64,000 bases of DNA. Source: JBDSZL01 sp039925145 (GTDB lineage: Bacteria > Acidobacteriota > Vicinamibacteria > Vicinamibacterales > SCN-69-37). The stretch is from assembly GCA_039925145.1 (NCBI GenBank), contig JBDSZL010000005.1:1-64000 (forward strand), given 5' to 3'. Below the pieces are notes generated by a model. It did not search any database, was not told the DNA's origin, and saw only the letters and a list, made by a program, of their open reading frames with translations. Below, piece by piece: positions 16,804 to 25,518 of this stretch (positions are counted from its first letter, which is position 1; every line of letters begins with the position of its first letter). Made by a program: the position numbers and the translations under genes.

Positions 16804-18555
16804 TTATCGGAGCCGGACGATGAGAGCGGCGCGGCGGTTGAGTCGCCGGGTCTCTTCGCGCGCGTTGTCGAACTTCGGCCTCTCCTCACCGTAGCTGACG
16901 GTGCGGAGGCGGTCGGCCGAGATGCCCCGGCTGACGAGGTAGTCACGGACGGCGCGGGCCCGGCGTTCGCCGAGGGCCAGGTTGTATTCGGCTGTGCCGA
17001 TGTTGTCGGTGTGTCCCTCGATCTCGAGGTTCAGGGTGGCATTGGCCTGCATCGCGGTCACGGCTTCGTCGAGCAGGCGCAGCGCGTCTGGCTGCAGCGT
17101 GTACCTGTCGAATCCGAAGTGGACGTCTTCGAAGACGAACTCGCGCTGCACAGGGCGCGTGACCTGAATGGTGACCGTGTCGCTGGCGGTGCCGCCCTTG
17201 CCGTCGTTGACCGTCACGGTGACGGGTACTGGGCCGGGCTGGTTGGGCGCCGTCCAAGGCGACTGACGGGCGGTGGGGTTGGTGATCGTGCCCGCCTGTG
17301 TGCGCCACTGGTAAGTGAGGGCGTCACCGTCGGGATCCTGCGCGTCGGCGGAGATCGTCGACGTTCTGCCTACCTCGACCGTGCACGGATCGCAGGCGGC
17401 GCGCACCGTCGGCGGCCGGTTCTGCGGCGCGGGGGGCGGCGTAGGCGCAACCGGAGGTGGCGGGGGCGGCGGCGGTGCGACGTAGCTGCGGTTGCGGACG
17501 CCCGGATGGAATCCGATGCGCACCTGCAGGCCCTTGTCGTCTTTCGGCTCGTTGTGGAACGTGGGGCAGACGAGGCCGGGCGCACACGCGGCGTCCTCGC
17601 GGCCCTTCATCGTCACGTTCCAGCTCCCGGCAGCCCCGATGAAGAAGCCGTTCGGCGCCTGCCACGTCAGGCCGAGCGACGTCACCATAGGACTCTTGAC
17701 GCGGGTGGACGTCGGCACGACCGAGCCGTCCGAGCCCACCTGGCCGGCCGGTGCGGTGATCACGTTGTCGAAGTAGCTCTCACCGAACAGCTCGGCCGTG
17801 ATGCGGAGGCCGTAGCTGTAACGCTGCGGGAAGGCCGCGCCCACGCCCCAGCGGATGCCGTTGGTGAGGTCGTAGCCGCTCGGGTTGCCACGAACGATCA
17901 CGCCCCCGAAGCCTGACGCCTCGATGAATCGGCTGTAGCCCGAGACAATGCCGTCGACCTGGACGTCGGCCTTGCCGGTCGACGCGCCCGAGGCGTCGTC
18001 GCCCACGGGCAGCTTGACCATGCCGCGGACGGCGATGGCCATCGGTTTGGTCGACCCGCCAAGCAGGTTCACCTTACCGCCGACCGTCAGATCACCGAGT
18101 TTGTTGCCGATCCACTGTTTGCGGACCTTCGGGTAGTTCACGAGGATGCCGCCGCCCGTGCCGGCCTCTTGGGACGAAGCGGTGCTCGGAAAGAACAGGG
18201 GTCTTGTATCGCGATCGATGCGCGTCATGAGCGCCCAACTGCCGAAGACTTCGGTCCGTCCGCCGAGGCCGAACGCGAACGTCGCCGGGAAGGTCGAGAT
18301 GTCGGTGAAGCCCTGACCGTCGTCGATATTGGTGCGGTAGAACGAAGCAGACCACTTTCGTGCGGGAAGCACTTCGCCGGTAGGCACGAACCAGATGCCG
18401 GTCGTGCCAGACACCGTAGTCGTTGCTGCGCGCGTTTCAGACGCGTCAGAAGTGCGTGTCGACGGCTGGGGAGACGTCTGAGGTGATTGGGCAAAGACCG
18501 TCGGTGAAAGTGCCAGGGCCACGCCCAGTACGCTCACTCCAACCAGTCGTCTCAT
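16804..18555 (-). CDS. OmpA-family outer-membrane protein with PKD-like domain
   Basis: A 583-residue product. A signal peptide (MRRLVGVSVLGVALALSPTV, cut near FAQ) leads to about 340 residues of beta-barrel-like sequence. A Pro-rich hinge follows, then a PKD/cadherin-like domain (AQDPDGDALTYQW, VTVNDGKGG), then an OmpA peptidoglycan-binding domain (VHFGFDRYTLQPDAL, GHTDNIGTAEYN, LGERRARAVRDYL). This matches acidobacterial OmpA-family porins that tie the outer membrane to the wall. The frame extends to 18594, but ATG 18555 gives the proper signal peptide. It has a good promoter at 18641-18669 and a strong terminator. Confidence 0.9.
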   Translation of the reverse strand: MRRLVGVSVLGVALALSPTVFAQSPQTSPQPSTRTSDASETRAATTTVSGTTGIWFVPTGEVLPARKWSASFYRTNIDDGQGFTDISTFPATFAFGLGGRTEVFGSWALMTRIDRDTRPLFFPSTASSQEAGTGGGILVNYPKVRKQWIGNKLGDLTVGGKVNLLGGSTKPMAIAVRGMVKLPVGDDASGASTGKADVQVDGIVSGYSRFIEASGFGGVIVRGNPSGYDLTNGIRWGVGAAFPQRYSYGLRITAELFGESYFDNVITAPAGQVGSDGSVVPTSTRVKSPMVTSLGLTWQAPNGFFIGAAGSWNVTMKGREDAACAPGLVCPTFHNEPKDDKGLQVRIGFHPGVRNRSYVAPPPPPPPPVAPTPPPAPQNRPPTVRAACDPCTVEVGRTSTISADAQDPDGDALTYQWRTQAGTITNPTARQSPWTAPNQPGPVPVTVTVNDGKGGTASDTVTIQVTRPVQREFVFEDVHFGFDRYTLQPDALRLLDEAVTAMQANATLNLEIEGHTDNIGTAEYNLALGERRARAVRDYLVSRGISADRLRTVSYGEERPKFDNAREETRRLNRRAALIVRLR

Positions 18556-18640
18556 GTGCGGTATCCAGTCTGTGAAAGAGATAAGGAAATTCACGTTGCC
18601 TGGGGATGCAACTTCCGGACCCTACGTCCGATGGTCTCTG

Positions 18641-18669
18641 ATCGTAGTACCCCGGTGGGCTCAAGTCAA
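18641..18669 (-). promoter_or_regulatory. Sigma-70-type promoter of the OmpA-family gene
   Basis: On the minus strand TTGACT (18669-18664) and TACGAT (18646-18641) are separated by exactly 17 bases. Transcription would start near 18634, leaving a leader of about 80 bases before ATG 18555. Confidence 0.6.
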
Positions 18670-18721
18670 CGTCTTCCGGCGGCTGTGCGTGAATATTCGG
18701 ATCTGGCCCCCTGGCTCGCGG

Positions 18722-18727
18722 TATACT
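18722..18727 (+). promoter_or_regulatory. Possible -10 element for tatA
   Basis: TATACT lies 32 bases before the tatA ATG and so would give a leader of about 26 bases. No convincing -35 hexamer is found at 16-18 bases upstream, so the assignment is tentative. It faces away from the OmpA-family promoter. Confidence 0.35.
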
Positions 18728-18759
18728 TCGGGAAGTCGTCCACAGAACAGGAACACCCT

Positions 18760-19041
18760 ATGGGTCCTCTCGGATTTCCAGAATTAGTCATCATTTTCAT
18801 CGTCGCCCTCATTGTGTTCGGCCCCCGCAAGCTGCCAGAGCTCGGCCGGTCGCTCGGCAAGGGCCTGTCGGAGTTCAAGCGCGCGTCGAACGAGCTGCGG
18901 AGCACCCTCGACGAGGAGATTCGCAGCGAGGAGCGCCGCACGGCCACGACACCGGCCATTACAGCCACGCCGGTCGACCCCGAGGTCGTCCCTTCGCCCC
19001 TGCCCTCAGAGACCATTCATCGAGGCGACCAGCATTCCTGA
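18760..19041 (+). CDS. tatA: Sec-independent translocase TatA/TatB subunit
   Basis: A 93-residue protein with the Tat subunit layout: GPLGFPELVIIFIVALIVFGPRKLPELGRSLGKG gives a short N-terminal membrane helix, the FGPRKLPELG hinge and an amphipathic helix, followed by a charged, Pro/Thr-rich tail. The Glu in FPEL at position 8 is more usual of TatB or of bifunctional TatA, so the A/B role is uncertain. A longer frame exists upstream to 18556 but only this start fits the family. tatC follows 34 bases later. Confidence 0.9.
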   Translation: MGPLGFPELVIIFIVALIVFGPRKLPELGRSLGKGLSEFKRASNELRSTLDEEIRSEERRTATTPAITATPVDPEVVPSPLPSETIHRGDQHS

Positions 19042-19075
19042 TCGGCAGGCCGCCCTCGGCCAGTGAACGGTGTCT

Positions 19076-19906
19076 ATGAGTGTCGATTCGCCGGGTGTAG
19101 GGGAGTTCGCCGAACAGGATCTTGGGGATACCGAGGAGTTCGTTGGCGAACACGCCAAGATGAGCTTTCTCGATCATCTCGACGAGCTCAGGCGCCGCAT
19201 CCTCTATTCGCTGTACGTCCTGATTGCGTGCTGCGCGGTGACCTTCTACTACTGGGATCCGCTCTTCAAATACTTCGTCTATTACTTCTCGTCGAACGGC
19301 GGCAAGCTCATCTACACGAAGCCAATGACCGGCTTCATGTTCAGCATGAAGATCTCGGCGCTCGCCGCGCTGGGCGTTGCCTCGCCTTTCATCTTTTCGC
19401 AGGTCTGGCTGTTCGTGGCGCCCGGGCTGTATGCGAAAGAAAAGAAGGTGGTTGTCCCGTTCGTCTTCTTCTCGTCCATGTTCTTCTTCGCGGGCGTCTA
19501 CTTCGCCCACAGGCTGGCGTTTCCCTCGATGTGGAAGTTCTTTGCCAGCTATCAGGTGCTCGCCCCCGACGGATCCGGTCTCGGCTACATGCCCGACCTC
19601 GATGTCGCGTTCGAGTTCTACGTGAAGACGGTCCTCGGGCTGGGCCTGGTGTTTCAGATGCCCATGGTGGTCTTCTTTCTGGCCCGTTTCGGCATCGTTT
19701 CCGCCGGCATGATGCTGCGCAAGTTCAAGTACGCCATGCTCGTGATCGTGGTGCTCGCGGCGGTCATCACCCCGAGCGGCGACCCGGTCAATCTCACGAT
19801 CTTCTCCGCGCCAATGATCGTCCTCTATCTGCTGAGCATCGGCGTGGCCTGGATGTTCGGAAAGAAACGGCCCGTGCGTGAAGAGGGCTCAGGACTGCTA
19901 GGATGA
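19076..19906 (+). CDS. tatC: Sec-independent translocase TatC
   Basis: A six-helix membrane protein of 276 residues. An N-terminal acidic extension leads into MSFLDHLDELRRRILYSL, the conserved TatC start; the P-x-x-F-x-x-x-K segment (KPMTGFMFSMKISAL) and the final helices with VLAAVITPSGDP also match. TatC recognises the twin-arginine signal. GTG 19070 is an alternative start two codons upstream. The stop overlaps the ctp start by ATGA. Confidence 0.95.
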   Translation: MSVDSPGVGEFAEQDLGDTEEFVGEHAKMSFLDHLDELRRRILYSLYVLIACCAVTFYYWDPLFKYFVYYFSSNGGKLIYTKPMTGFMFSMKISALAALGVASPFIFSQVWLFVAPGLYAKEKKVVVPFVFFSSMFFFAGVYFAHRLAFPSMWKFFASYQVLAPDGSGLGYMPDLDVAFEFYVKTVLGLGLVFQMPMVVFFLARFGIVSAGMMLRKFKYAMLVIVVLAAVITPSGDPVNLTIFSAPMIVLYLLSIGVAWMFGKKRPVREEGSGLLG

Positions 19907-21546
19907 AATTCATGCGTCATTCAAGAGCGCCACTGGCCGCCGTTGTTGCCGTCGTGGCCGTCCTCGCCGGCGTCTGGGGCGGGTCGGTGGCCGCCCAGTC
20001 GACCGAGCGGGCGATGGCGCGGTACCGCGTCTATGCGGCCGCGCTGGCAGCCATCGAAAGCGATTACGTCGAGCCCATCGACAAGCTGTGCGCCACCCCG
20101 AAAGTCTGCGGCACCGAGGCGCTGATTTACGGCTCGATCGACGGCATGTTGCACACGCTCGATCCGCACTCGAGTTTCTTCACGCCGGCTGAATTCGCCG
20201 CCATGCGCGAGCGGCAGGAAGGCCGCTACTTCGGTATCGGCATCAGCATCGTCAAAGTGGCCGACGATGTGACAGTGACGTCGCTGTTCGAGGGGTCGCC
20301 TGCCTACCGGGCGGGCATCCGGCGCGGCGACATCATCGCCAGAGTGGGCGCAGAGGAAGCGAAGGGTTGGACCACGGAAGATGTGGTCAAGCGCGTCAAG
20401 GGCCCGAAGGGCACCACCATCGACCTCTCTATGCGTCGCCCGGGCGTCGAGGCCCTGATTCCGTTGACGGTCGAGCGCGACGAGATCAAGATCGCCACGG
20501 TTCGCACGGCGTTCATGATCGCACCGGGTACTGGCTACATCCGCCTGCAGGATTTCTCCGAGACGACCAACACGGAACTCGGCGAGGCGCTGTCGAGTCT
20601 GAAGGGCCAGGGCATGACCCGCTTGATGTTGGATATCCGTGACAACCCCGGAGGCCCGCTCGATCAGGCCATTGCAGTGGCCAACCGGTTCCTCAAGCGC
20701 GGCCAGATGATCGTATATACGCGCGGTCGCATTCAGAACTCAGACGACGACTATCGCGCGTCGCAGCAGGGCGGGTACACCGATATCCCCCTCGTCGTGC
20801 TCGCCAACCGGGGCAGCGCGAGCGCGTCGGAAATCGTGACCGGGTCGATGCAGGATCACGATCGAGGGCTGATCGTCGGCGAAACCACCTTCGGCAAGGC
20901 GCTCGTCCAGTCGGTCTACCCGATTTCCAACAACGCTGGCCTGGCCCTCACCACCGGCCGCTACTACACACCGAGCGGCCGAATGATTCAGCGCCCCTGG
21001 GATGGGAGCTTCGACGAGTACCTCACATACTCGCAACGCGACCAGAACGGCAGCCGCACTCATGCGCCCGCCGAGCTGAAGTACACCGACGGAGGCCGCA
21101 AGGTCTACGGGGGCGGCGGCATCGAGCCAGACCACTTTCTGCCGGGCCCCGTCGAAGGCTTCAACCCGACGCGGTTCTCGCGGCTGCTCCGAGACCGGCA
21201 GGTATTCGCGGGCTTTGCCGAGCGGTTCACCCGTGAAGGCGACGAACGCCCCGGCTCCAAGTCAGGCATCAAGGCCCACAAGGTCGCCCAGGGCTGGCGG
21301 GTGTCCGACGACATGCTGAGCGAATTCCGGGCCTATCTCACGGACCTCCACGTCAGAATCGACGACGCCGCCTTCAAGTCCGACCAGGAGTTCATGAAGG
21401 CCATGATTCGGTTCGAGGTGGATGTCGACCTGTTCGGTATCGCCGAAGCGCGGCGAAACCTCTCGAAAGTCGACCCCCAGGTGCAGGCGGCGCTCGGCTA
21501 TTTCGACGAGGCAGCCCAGCTGCTGCAGCTGCCGCCCAAGAAATAG
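19903..21546 (+). CDS. C-terminal processing peptidase, S41 family
   Basis: A 547-residue exported protease with a signal peptide (about 1-31, ending VAAQ). A PDZ domain (about 105-185, GIGISI and GSPAYRAGIRRGDII) precedes the S41 catalytic core with Ser307 in GSASASEI and Lys332 in TFGKALVQ, spaced 25 residues as in CtpA. A C-terminal helical region of about 150 residues follows. These enzymes trim the C-termini of envelope proteins. Start overlaps the tatC stop by ATGA. Confidence 0.92.
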   Translation: MKFMRHSRAPLAAVVAVVAVLAGVWGGSVAAQSTERAMARYRVYAAALAAIESDYVEPIDKLCATPKVCGTEALIYGSIDGMLHTLDPHSSFFTPAEFAAMRERQEGRYFGIGISIVKVADDVTVTSLFEGSPAYRAGIRRGDIIARVGAEEAKGWTTEDVVKRVKGPKGTTIDLSMRRPGVEALIPLTVERDEIKIATVRTAFMIAPGTGYIRLQDFSETTNTELGEALSSLKGQGMTRLMLDIRDNPGGPLDQAIAVANRFLKRGQMIVYTRGRIQNSDDDYRASQQGGYTDIPLVVLANRGSASASEIVTGSMQDHDRGLIVGETTFGKALVQSVYPISNNAGLALTTGRYYTPSGRMIQRPWDGSFDEYLTYSQRDQNGSRTHAPAELKYTDGGRKVYGGGGIEPDHFLPGPVEGFNPTRFSRLLRDRQVFAGFAERFTREGDERPGSKSGIKAHKVAQGWRVSDDMLSEFRAYLTDLHVRIDDAAFKSDQEFMKAMIRFEVDVDLFGIAEARRNLSKVDPQVQAALGYFDEAAQLLQLPPKK

Positions 21547-21579
21547 GTCCCTCACAACATCTTGTGCCTCCGTTTTGTA

Positions 21580-21608
21580 TTGCCCCGTCAGATGGTGCTT
21601 GTTAGACT
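21580..21608 (+). promoter_or_regulatory. Promoter of the smc leader
   Basis: TTGCCC (21580-21585) and TAGACT (21603-21608) are separated by 17 bases. Transcription would start at about 21614-21616, 34 bp after the ctp stop is passed, and run into the hairpin and terminator upstream of smc. Confidence 0.5.
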
Positions 21609-21613
21609 GACGC

Positions 21614-21728
21614 CGTGATTCCAGCGGGTGCCGGCGCAGTGAACGATTCTGGCGCCCGCTCGCTCGTACTCCCGACTTTCCAGCCGCTTGCGGTCCGGTA
21701 GCCCCCTACCGGCGCAGCGGCTGTTTTT
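21614..21728 (+). ncRNA. Candidate leader RNA / attenuator or small RNA upstream of smc
   Basis: Between a promoter at 21580-21608 and a terminator ending at 21728 lies about 115 nt of structured sequence without an ORF. Stem A pairs 21623-21632 with 21651-21660 (10 bp, one G-U). The 9-mer CCGGCGCAG in its loop side (21631-21639) is repeated at 21709-21717 in the descending arm of the terminator. The first copy could therefore pair with the ascending arm (21687-21698) and block termination. I do not recognise it as SRP RNA, 6S or a known riboswitch. Confidence 0.45.
21681..21728 (+). terminator. Intrinsic terminator between ctp and smc
   Basis: Arms 21681-21701 and 21706-21723 form an 18-bp stem (8, 3 and 7 bp with small bulges on the left side) with a CCCC loop, followed by TTTTT at 21724-21728. 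It ends 18 bp before the smc ATG, so it either ends the ctp transcript, a small RNA, or controls smc. Confidence 0.88.
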
Positions 21729-21746
21729 GTATTCGAGAACCGCTCG

Positions 21747-24700
21747 ATGCGCCTTTCCAGACTGAACATCGCCGGATTCAAGAGCTTCCCCGACCGATCC
21801 GAGCTGGGCTTCGACAACGGCGTCACTGCCATCGTCGGACCCAACGGCTGCGGCAAGAGCAACGTTGTCGACGCCATCACCTGGGTGTTGGGGGAGCAGA
21901 GCGCCAAGAGCCTCCGTGGTGAACGCATGGAGGACGTCATCTTCAACGGCAGCGAAGCTCGAAAGCCGACGTCGACGGCCGAAGTCCGCCTGAAGTTCAC
22001 CCAGGTGGCGCAGGCGGCCGTCCCCTCGCCAGACGGCGACGCCGATCCGCTGCTCGACGAGCAGCCTCTGATGATGCGCGATGTGGAGATTGGCCGGCGC
22101 CTGTATCGGTCGGGCGAGAGCGAGTACCTCATTGATGGCGAGGCGTGCCGACTTCGTGACATCCACGATTTGCTGATGGACTCTGGACTGGGCGTCAAGG
22201 CGTACGCCGTCATCGAACAGGGCAAGATCGGCCAGATTCTGTCGTCGCGGCCGGCAGAGCGGCGGATGCTGATTGAGGAAGCCGCCGGGGTCACGAAATA
22301 CAAGTCGAGGCGGCGCAGCGCGGAATTGAAGCTCGAGGCCGCGCAGGGGAATCTCACGCGCGTCGACGACATCGTGTTCGAGGTCGAGAAGCAGCGCGGG
22401 GCCCTGAAGCGGCAGGCGGCACGGGCGCGGCGCTATAAGCGGCTGCGCGAGGAACTGCGCAAGTGGGAGCAGGTGCAGTTCGCGCGTCGCTATGAGGCGC
22501 TCTCGGCCGACATCGCCGCCGCAGACGCTCGGCTGAGCGACACCCGCGTACGCGAGGCGGCCGCGGCCGCTCACGTCGCCGAGCTCGAGGGGGCCCTCGA
22601 AGCGCTGCGGCTGGGTTTTGCCGAGGCCGAATCGATTGCAACCGCGACTCGTGAGCAGGCACATGCGCACGAGCTGGAGATCGGCCGGCGTCAGCAGCAG
22701 ATTCAGTTCGATCGTCTTCAGATCGAGGAGCTGGGCGCCCAAGCGGCGACGTTCGAAGCCGAGGCTCGCGAGCTCGAGGCCCGCCGGTCGCCGGCGGCCG
22801 AGGCCATTGCGCTGGCGCGTGAGGCGGCCAGCCGGGCCCGGTCCGGACTCGAAGACGCCGGCATCCAGGTCAAGGACCGGGAATTGGATTACGGGCGCGC
22901 CATCGCCGGGGTGCAGGCCGTGGAAGGCGATGCGGATGCAGCCCGCGCAGCCGTCATGGCCGCCAGCACTGCGTTGTCGGCCCTGCGACAGGCGCGCGAC
23001 CACGCCGCCGCCGTGCGCGATCGCGTGGCTGCTGAGCGCGAGCGCCTCGAGGCAGAGGCGCGCGACCTGACGGCAGAGGCCGATCGCGCCAACATGGCGT
23101 CGGCGCAGGCGCGGGAGGCGCTCGAGGAGGCTCGCTCCTCCCACGGCGTCTTGCTCGGCCGGCGCCGCGAAGCCGAGGAGACACTGTCTGCGCGCCGTGC
23201 CGATCGAGAACGGGCGGCGCAAGCGTTGAGCGTCCGCGAACGGGAGCTGGCCGGAACCGAGGCCCGCCTGCGGTCGCTCGAAGAGCTGGAGGCCCGGCGG
23301 GCGACGTTTGGCGATGCCGCGCGGCTGCTGCTGGCAGAACCAAGTGACACGCTCCGCCAGCGAGGTGCCGTCGCCGACCATCTGCGCGTCGAACGCTCGT
23401 TCGAGCGTGCGGTGGATGCGTTGCTCGGTGATCTGCTGCAGTACGTCCTCGTCGATCGCGCCGAGGACGTCAACGTCGCGCTCGATCGAGTGCGACAGCA
23501 GAATGCCGGGCGGTGCGGTTTTCTGGTGCTCGAAGACGCAGACGGGGAAGCGCCGTCTGTGGCTGCACCGATCGATCTGCCAGCAGGCGTCCATGCGCTC
23601 GCCGCCGTGGTACGGGCAGAAGGTCCCTTTGCCGACGCGGTGGCACGGCTCATCGGCCCCGCCCTCGTCGTCGACGACTTCGAGCAGGCGCGGGATCTGG
23701 CCCGGACGACGGGCCTGCCCGTGGCAACCCGATCGGGCGAGGTGTTTCGCCACCGCTGGCTCGTGCAGGGGGGCTCGCGACAGGACGTCCGGGGAATTCT
23801 GGAGACGCGCGCGGAGATGGTGACGCTGCGCGAACAGGTCGAGGCGGGGGCCGCTGCGCTGTCCGGCATGACGGCTGACCTGGCCGAGCTGGCCGGCCAG
23901 ATATCCACGGGACAGGCGCTGCTCACAGAGATCATCGCCGAGCAGCACGACCGGGAGAAGGCGATTGTCGGCTTCGAGGCGCAGACGAACCGATCGGTCG
24001 ACGATCGGCAGCGGGTGCTTCGGCGGCTCGACGTGGTTGCAACCGAGTTGTCCCGGGCGCGCCAGGAAGTGGAAAGTACTGAACGGCGCCGCGAAGAGGC
24101 GGCGTCGGCCATCGTCACGCACGAAGCCGGGTTCCACGCTGCAGAAGATCAACTCTCGGGCGTGCTGGGCCGCCTCCAGCAGGCGCGCGAAACTTCGGAA
24201 GTCTGCATGCGGCAAGTCAGTGAGAGCCGCACAGCCCAGGCCACGCTGGTCGAGCGCGTGTCGGGCGTAGAGGCCGAGCTGACGCGCCTCGAGGAAGCCG
24301 CGCGCGATCTCGGCCTGCGGCTCGACGGCCGCCGCGCGGACATGCAGCGAACCGAAGTGCGGCGCGATCAGCTGCGGCAGGGGATCGCCGATTCCGAGCG
24401 CGCGCTCGACGAAGGCATTCGGGCGCTCGAGCAGTTCAAGATCGAACTGCGGGATCGCGACGAGCGCGTGGCAACGCTCCGCGATCAGATGAGCGGACGG
24501 GAGCAGGCTATTCGTGGCGCCCGCCACAGCCACGACGAAGTGCGGTCGGCGGTCCTGCAATCCGAGGTCGCCCGCGCCACGGCTACGGCAGACCTGACAC
24601 ACCTCGAGTCCGCCTGCGTCGAAGCGGTGGGCGCGTCGCTCGACGATGTCGCTGGGGCGGTCATTCGGATGCGTGACGCCGGTGAGCTGGTGGCGCCGTC

Positions 24701-25457
24701 GTCTTCGCGGCTCGCCTCGGGGGCGGACGAGAGTGATGAGGATGACGAGACCGCGCTCGAATCTGCCGCCGCTGACGAGGTGAGTGAGAGCGCGGAGCCC
24801 GCTGCGGCAGACGCCGTTGACGTCGACGGCGTCATCCAGCAGCTGCGTCAGAAGATCGATCGGCTCGGACCCGTGAACATGATGGCGATCGAGCAATTCG
24901 ACGAGCTCGAATCGCGCCATCTGTTTCTGACGACCCAGCGCAAGGATCTGCTCGACTCGATCGCGCAGACAGGCGAGGCGATCAGGAAGATCGACAAGAC
25001 CACCCGCGAACGCTTCGCAGAGGCGTTCGAGTCGATCAACCGTCATTTCGAACAGACGTTCACGACCTTGTTTGGCGGGGGCCGGGCGGGCCTGCTGCTG
25101 ATCGATCATGAAAACGACACCGAGAGTGGCATCGACATCATCGCGCAGCCGCCAGGTAAGCGGCTGCAGAACGTCCAGCTGCTCTCAGGTGGGGAGAAGG
25201 CGCTTACCGCCATGGCGCTGATGTTCGCCGTGTTCAAGCACCGGCCGAGCCCGTTCTGTCTCCTCGACGAGATCGACGCTCCGCTCGACGATGCAAACAT
25301 CGGGCGGTTCGTGGAGATGTTGCAGGGGATGCAGACGCATACGCAGTTCATTCTGATTACCCACAATCGCAAGACCATGGAGATTGCGGACCGGCTGTAC
25401 GGCGTCACCATGGAAGAGCCGGGTGTCTCGAAGCTCATCTCGCTGCAGCTGAACTGA
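21747..25457 (+). CDS. smc: Chromosome segregation/condensation ATPase SMC
   Basis: A full-length 1236-residue SMC. Walker A GPNGCGKSN is at 31-39, a long Ala/Glu/Arg-rich coiled coil on each side surrounds a hinge (about 540-680, with RCGFLVLED), and the C-terminal head carries the signature LSGGEKAL (about 1146) and Walker B FCLLDEIDAPLDD (about 1169). An acidic, Ser/Ala-rich insert (about 1000-1030) is unusual and sits in the returning coiled coil. SMC dimers with ScpA/ScpB compact and resolve chromosomes; scpAB are not in the window. The ribosome site is weak, and an intrinsic terminator stands immediately upstream. Confidence 0.97.
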   Translation: MRLSRLNIAGFKSFPDRSELGFDNGVTAIVGPNGCGKSNVVDAITWVLGEQSAKSLRGERMEDVIFNGSEARKPTSTAEVRLKFTQVAQAAVPSPDGDADPLLDEQPLMMRDVEIGRRLYRSGESEYLIDGEACRLRDIHDLLMDSGLGVKAYAVIEQGKIGQILSSRPAERRMLIEEAAGVTKYKSRRRSAELKLEAAQGNLTRVDDIVFEVEKQRGALKRQAARARRYKRLREELRKWEQVQFARRYEALSADIAAADARLSDTRVREAAAAAHVAELEGALEALRLGFAEAESIATATREQAHAHELEIGRRQQQIQFDRLQIEELGAQAATFEAEARELEARRSPAAEAIALAREAASRARSGLEDAGIQVKDRELDYGRAIAGVQAVEGDADAARAAVMAASTALSALRQARDHAAAVRDRVAAERERLEAEARDLTAEADRANMASAQAREALEEARSSHGVLLGRRREAEETLSARRADRERAAQALSVRERELAGTEARLRSLEELEARRATFGDAARLLLAEPSDTLRQRGAVADHLRVERSFERAVDALLGDLLQYVLVDRAEDVNVALDRVRQQNAGRCGFLVLEDADGEAPSVAAPIDLPAGVHALAAVVRAEGPFADAVARLIGPALVVDDFEQARDLARTTGLPVATRSGEVFRHRWLVQGGSRQDVRGILETRAEMVTLREQVEAGAAALSGMTADLAELAGQISTGQALLTEIIAEQHDREKAIVGFEAQTNRSVDDRQRVLRRLDVVATELSRARQEVESTERRREEAASAIVTHEAGFHAAEDQLSGVLGRLQQARETSEVCMRQVSESRTAQATLVERVSGVEAELTRLEEAARDLGLRLDGRRADMQRTEVRRDQLRQGIADSERALDEGIRALEQFKIELRDRDERVATLRDQMSGREQAIRGARHSHDEVRSAVLQSEVARATATADLTHLESACVEAVGASLDDVAGAVIRMRDAGELVAPSSSRLASGADESDEDDETALESAAADEVSESAEPAAADAVDVDGVIQQLRQKIDRLGPVNMMAIEQFDELESRHLFLTTQRKDLLDSIAQTGEAIRKIDKTTRERFAEAFESINRHFEQTFTTLFGGGRAGLLLIDHENDTESGIDIIAQPPGKRLQNVQLLSGGEKALTAMALMFAVFKHRPSPFCLLDEIDAPLDDANIGRFVEMLQGMQTHTQFILITHNRKTMEIADRLYGVTMEEPGVSKLISLQLN

Positions 25458-25518
25458 TCGACGTCGGTCGTCGCGACACCTACCGGCGCTCGCGGCCCGG
25501 CGCTATCTCCGCCACGCC

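Noticed and set aside
21614..21728. SRP (4.5S) RNA
   Set aside because: Size fits, but the conserved GGAAGCAGCC-type apical loop is absent.
21588..25109. A 1173-codon open frame antisense to smc
   Set aside because: It mirrors the smc codon pattern in GC-rich DNA, gives Arg/His/Leu-rich low-complexity protein without motifs, and smc itself is complete on the other strand.
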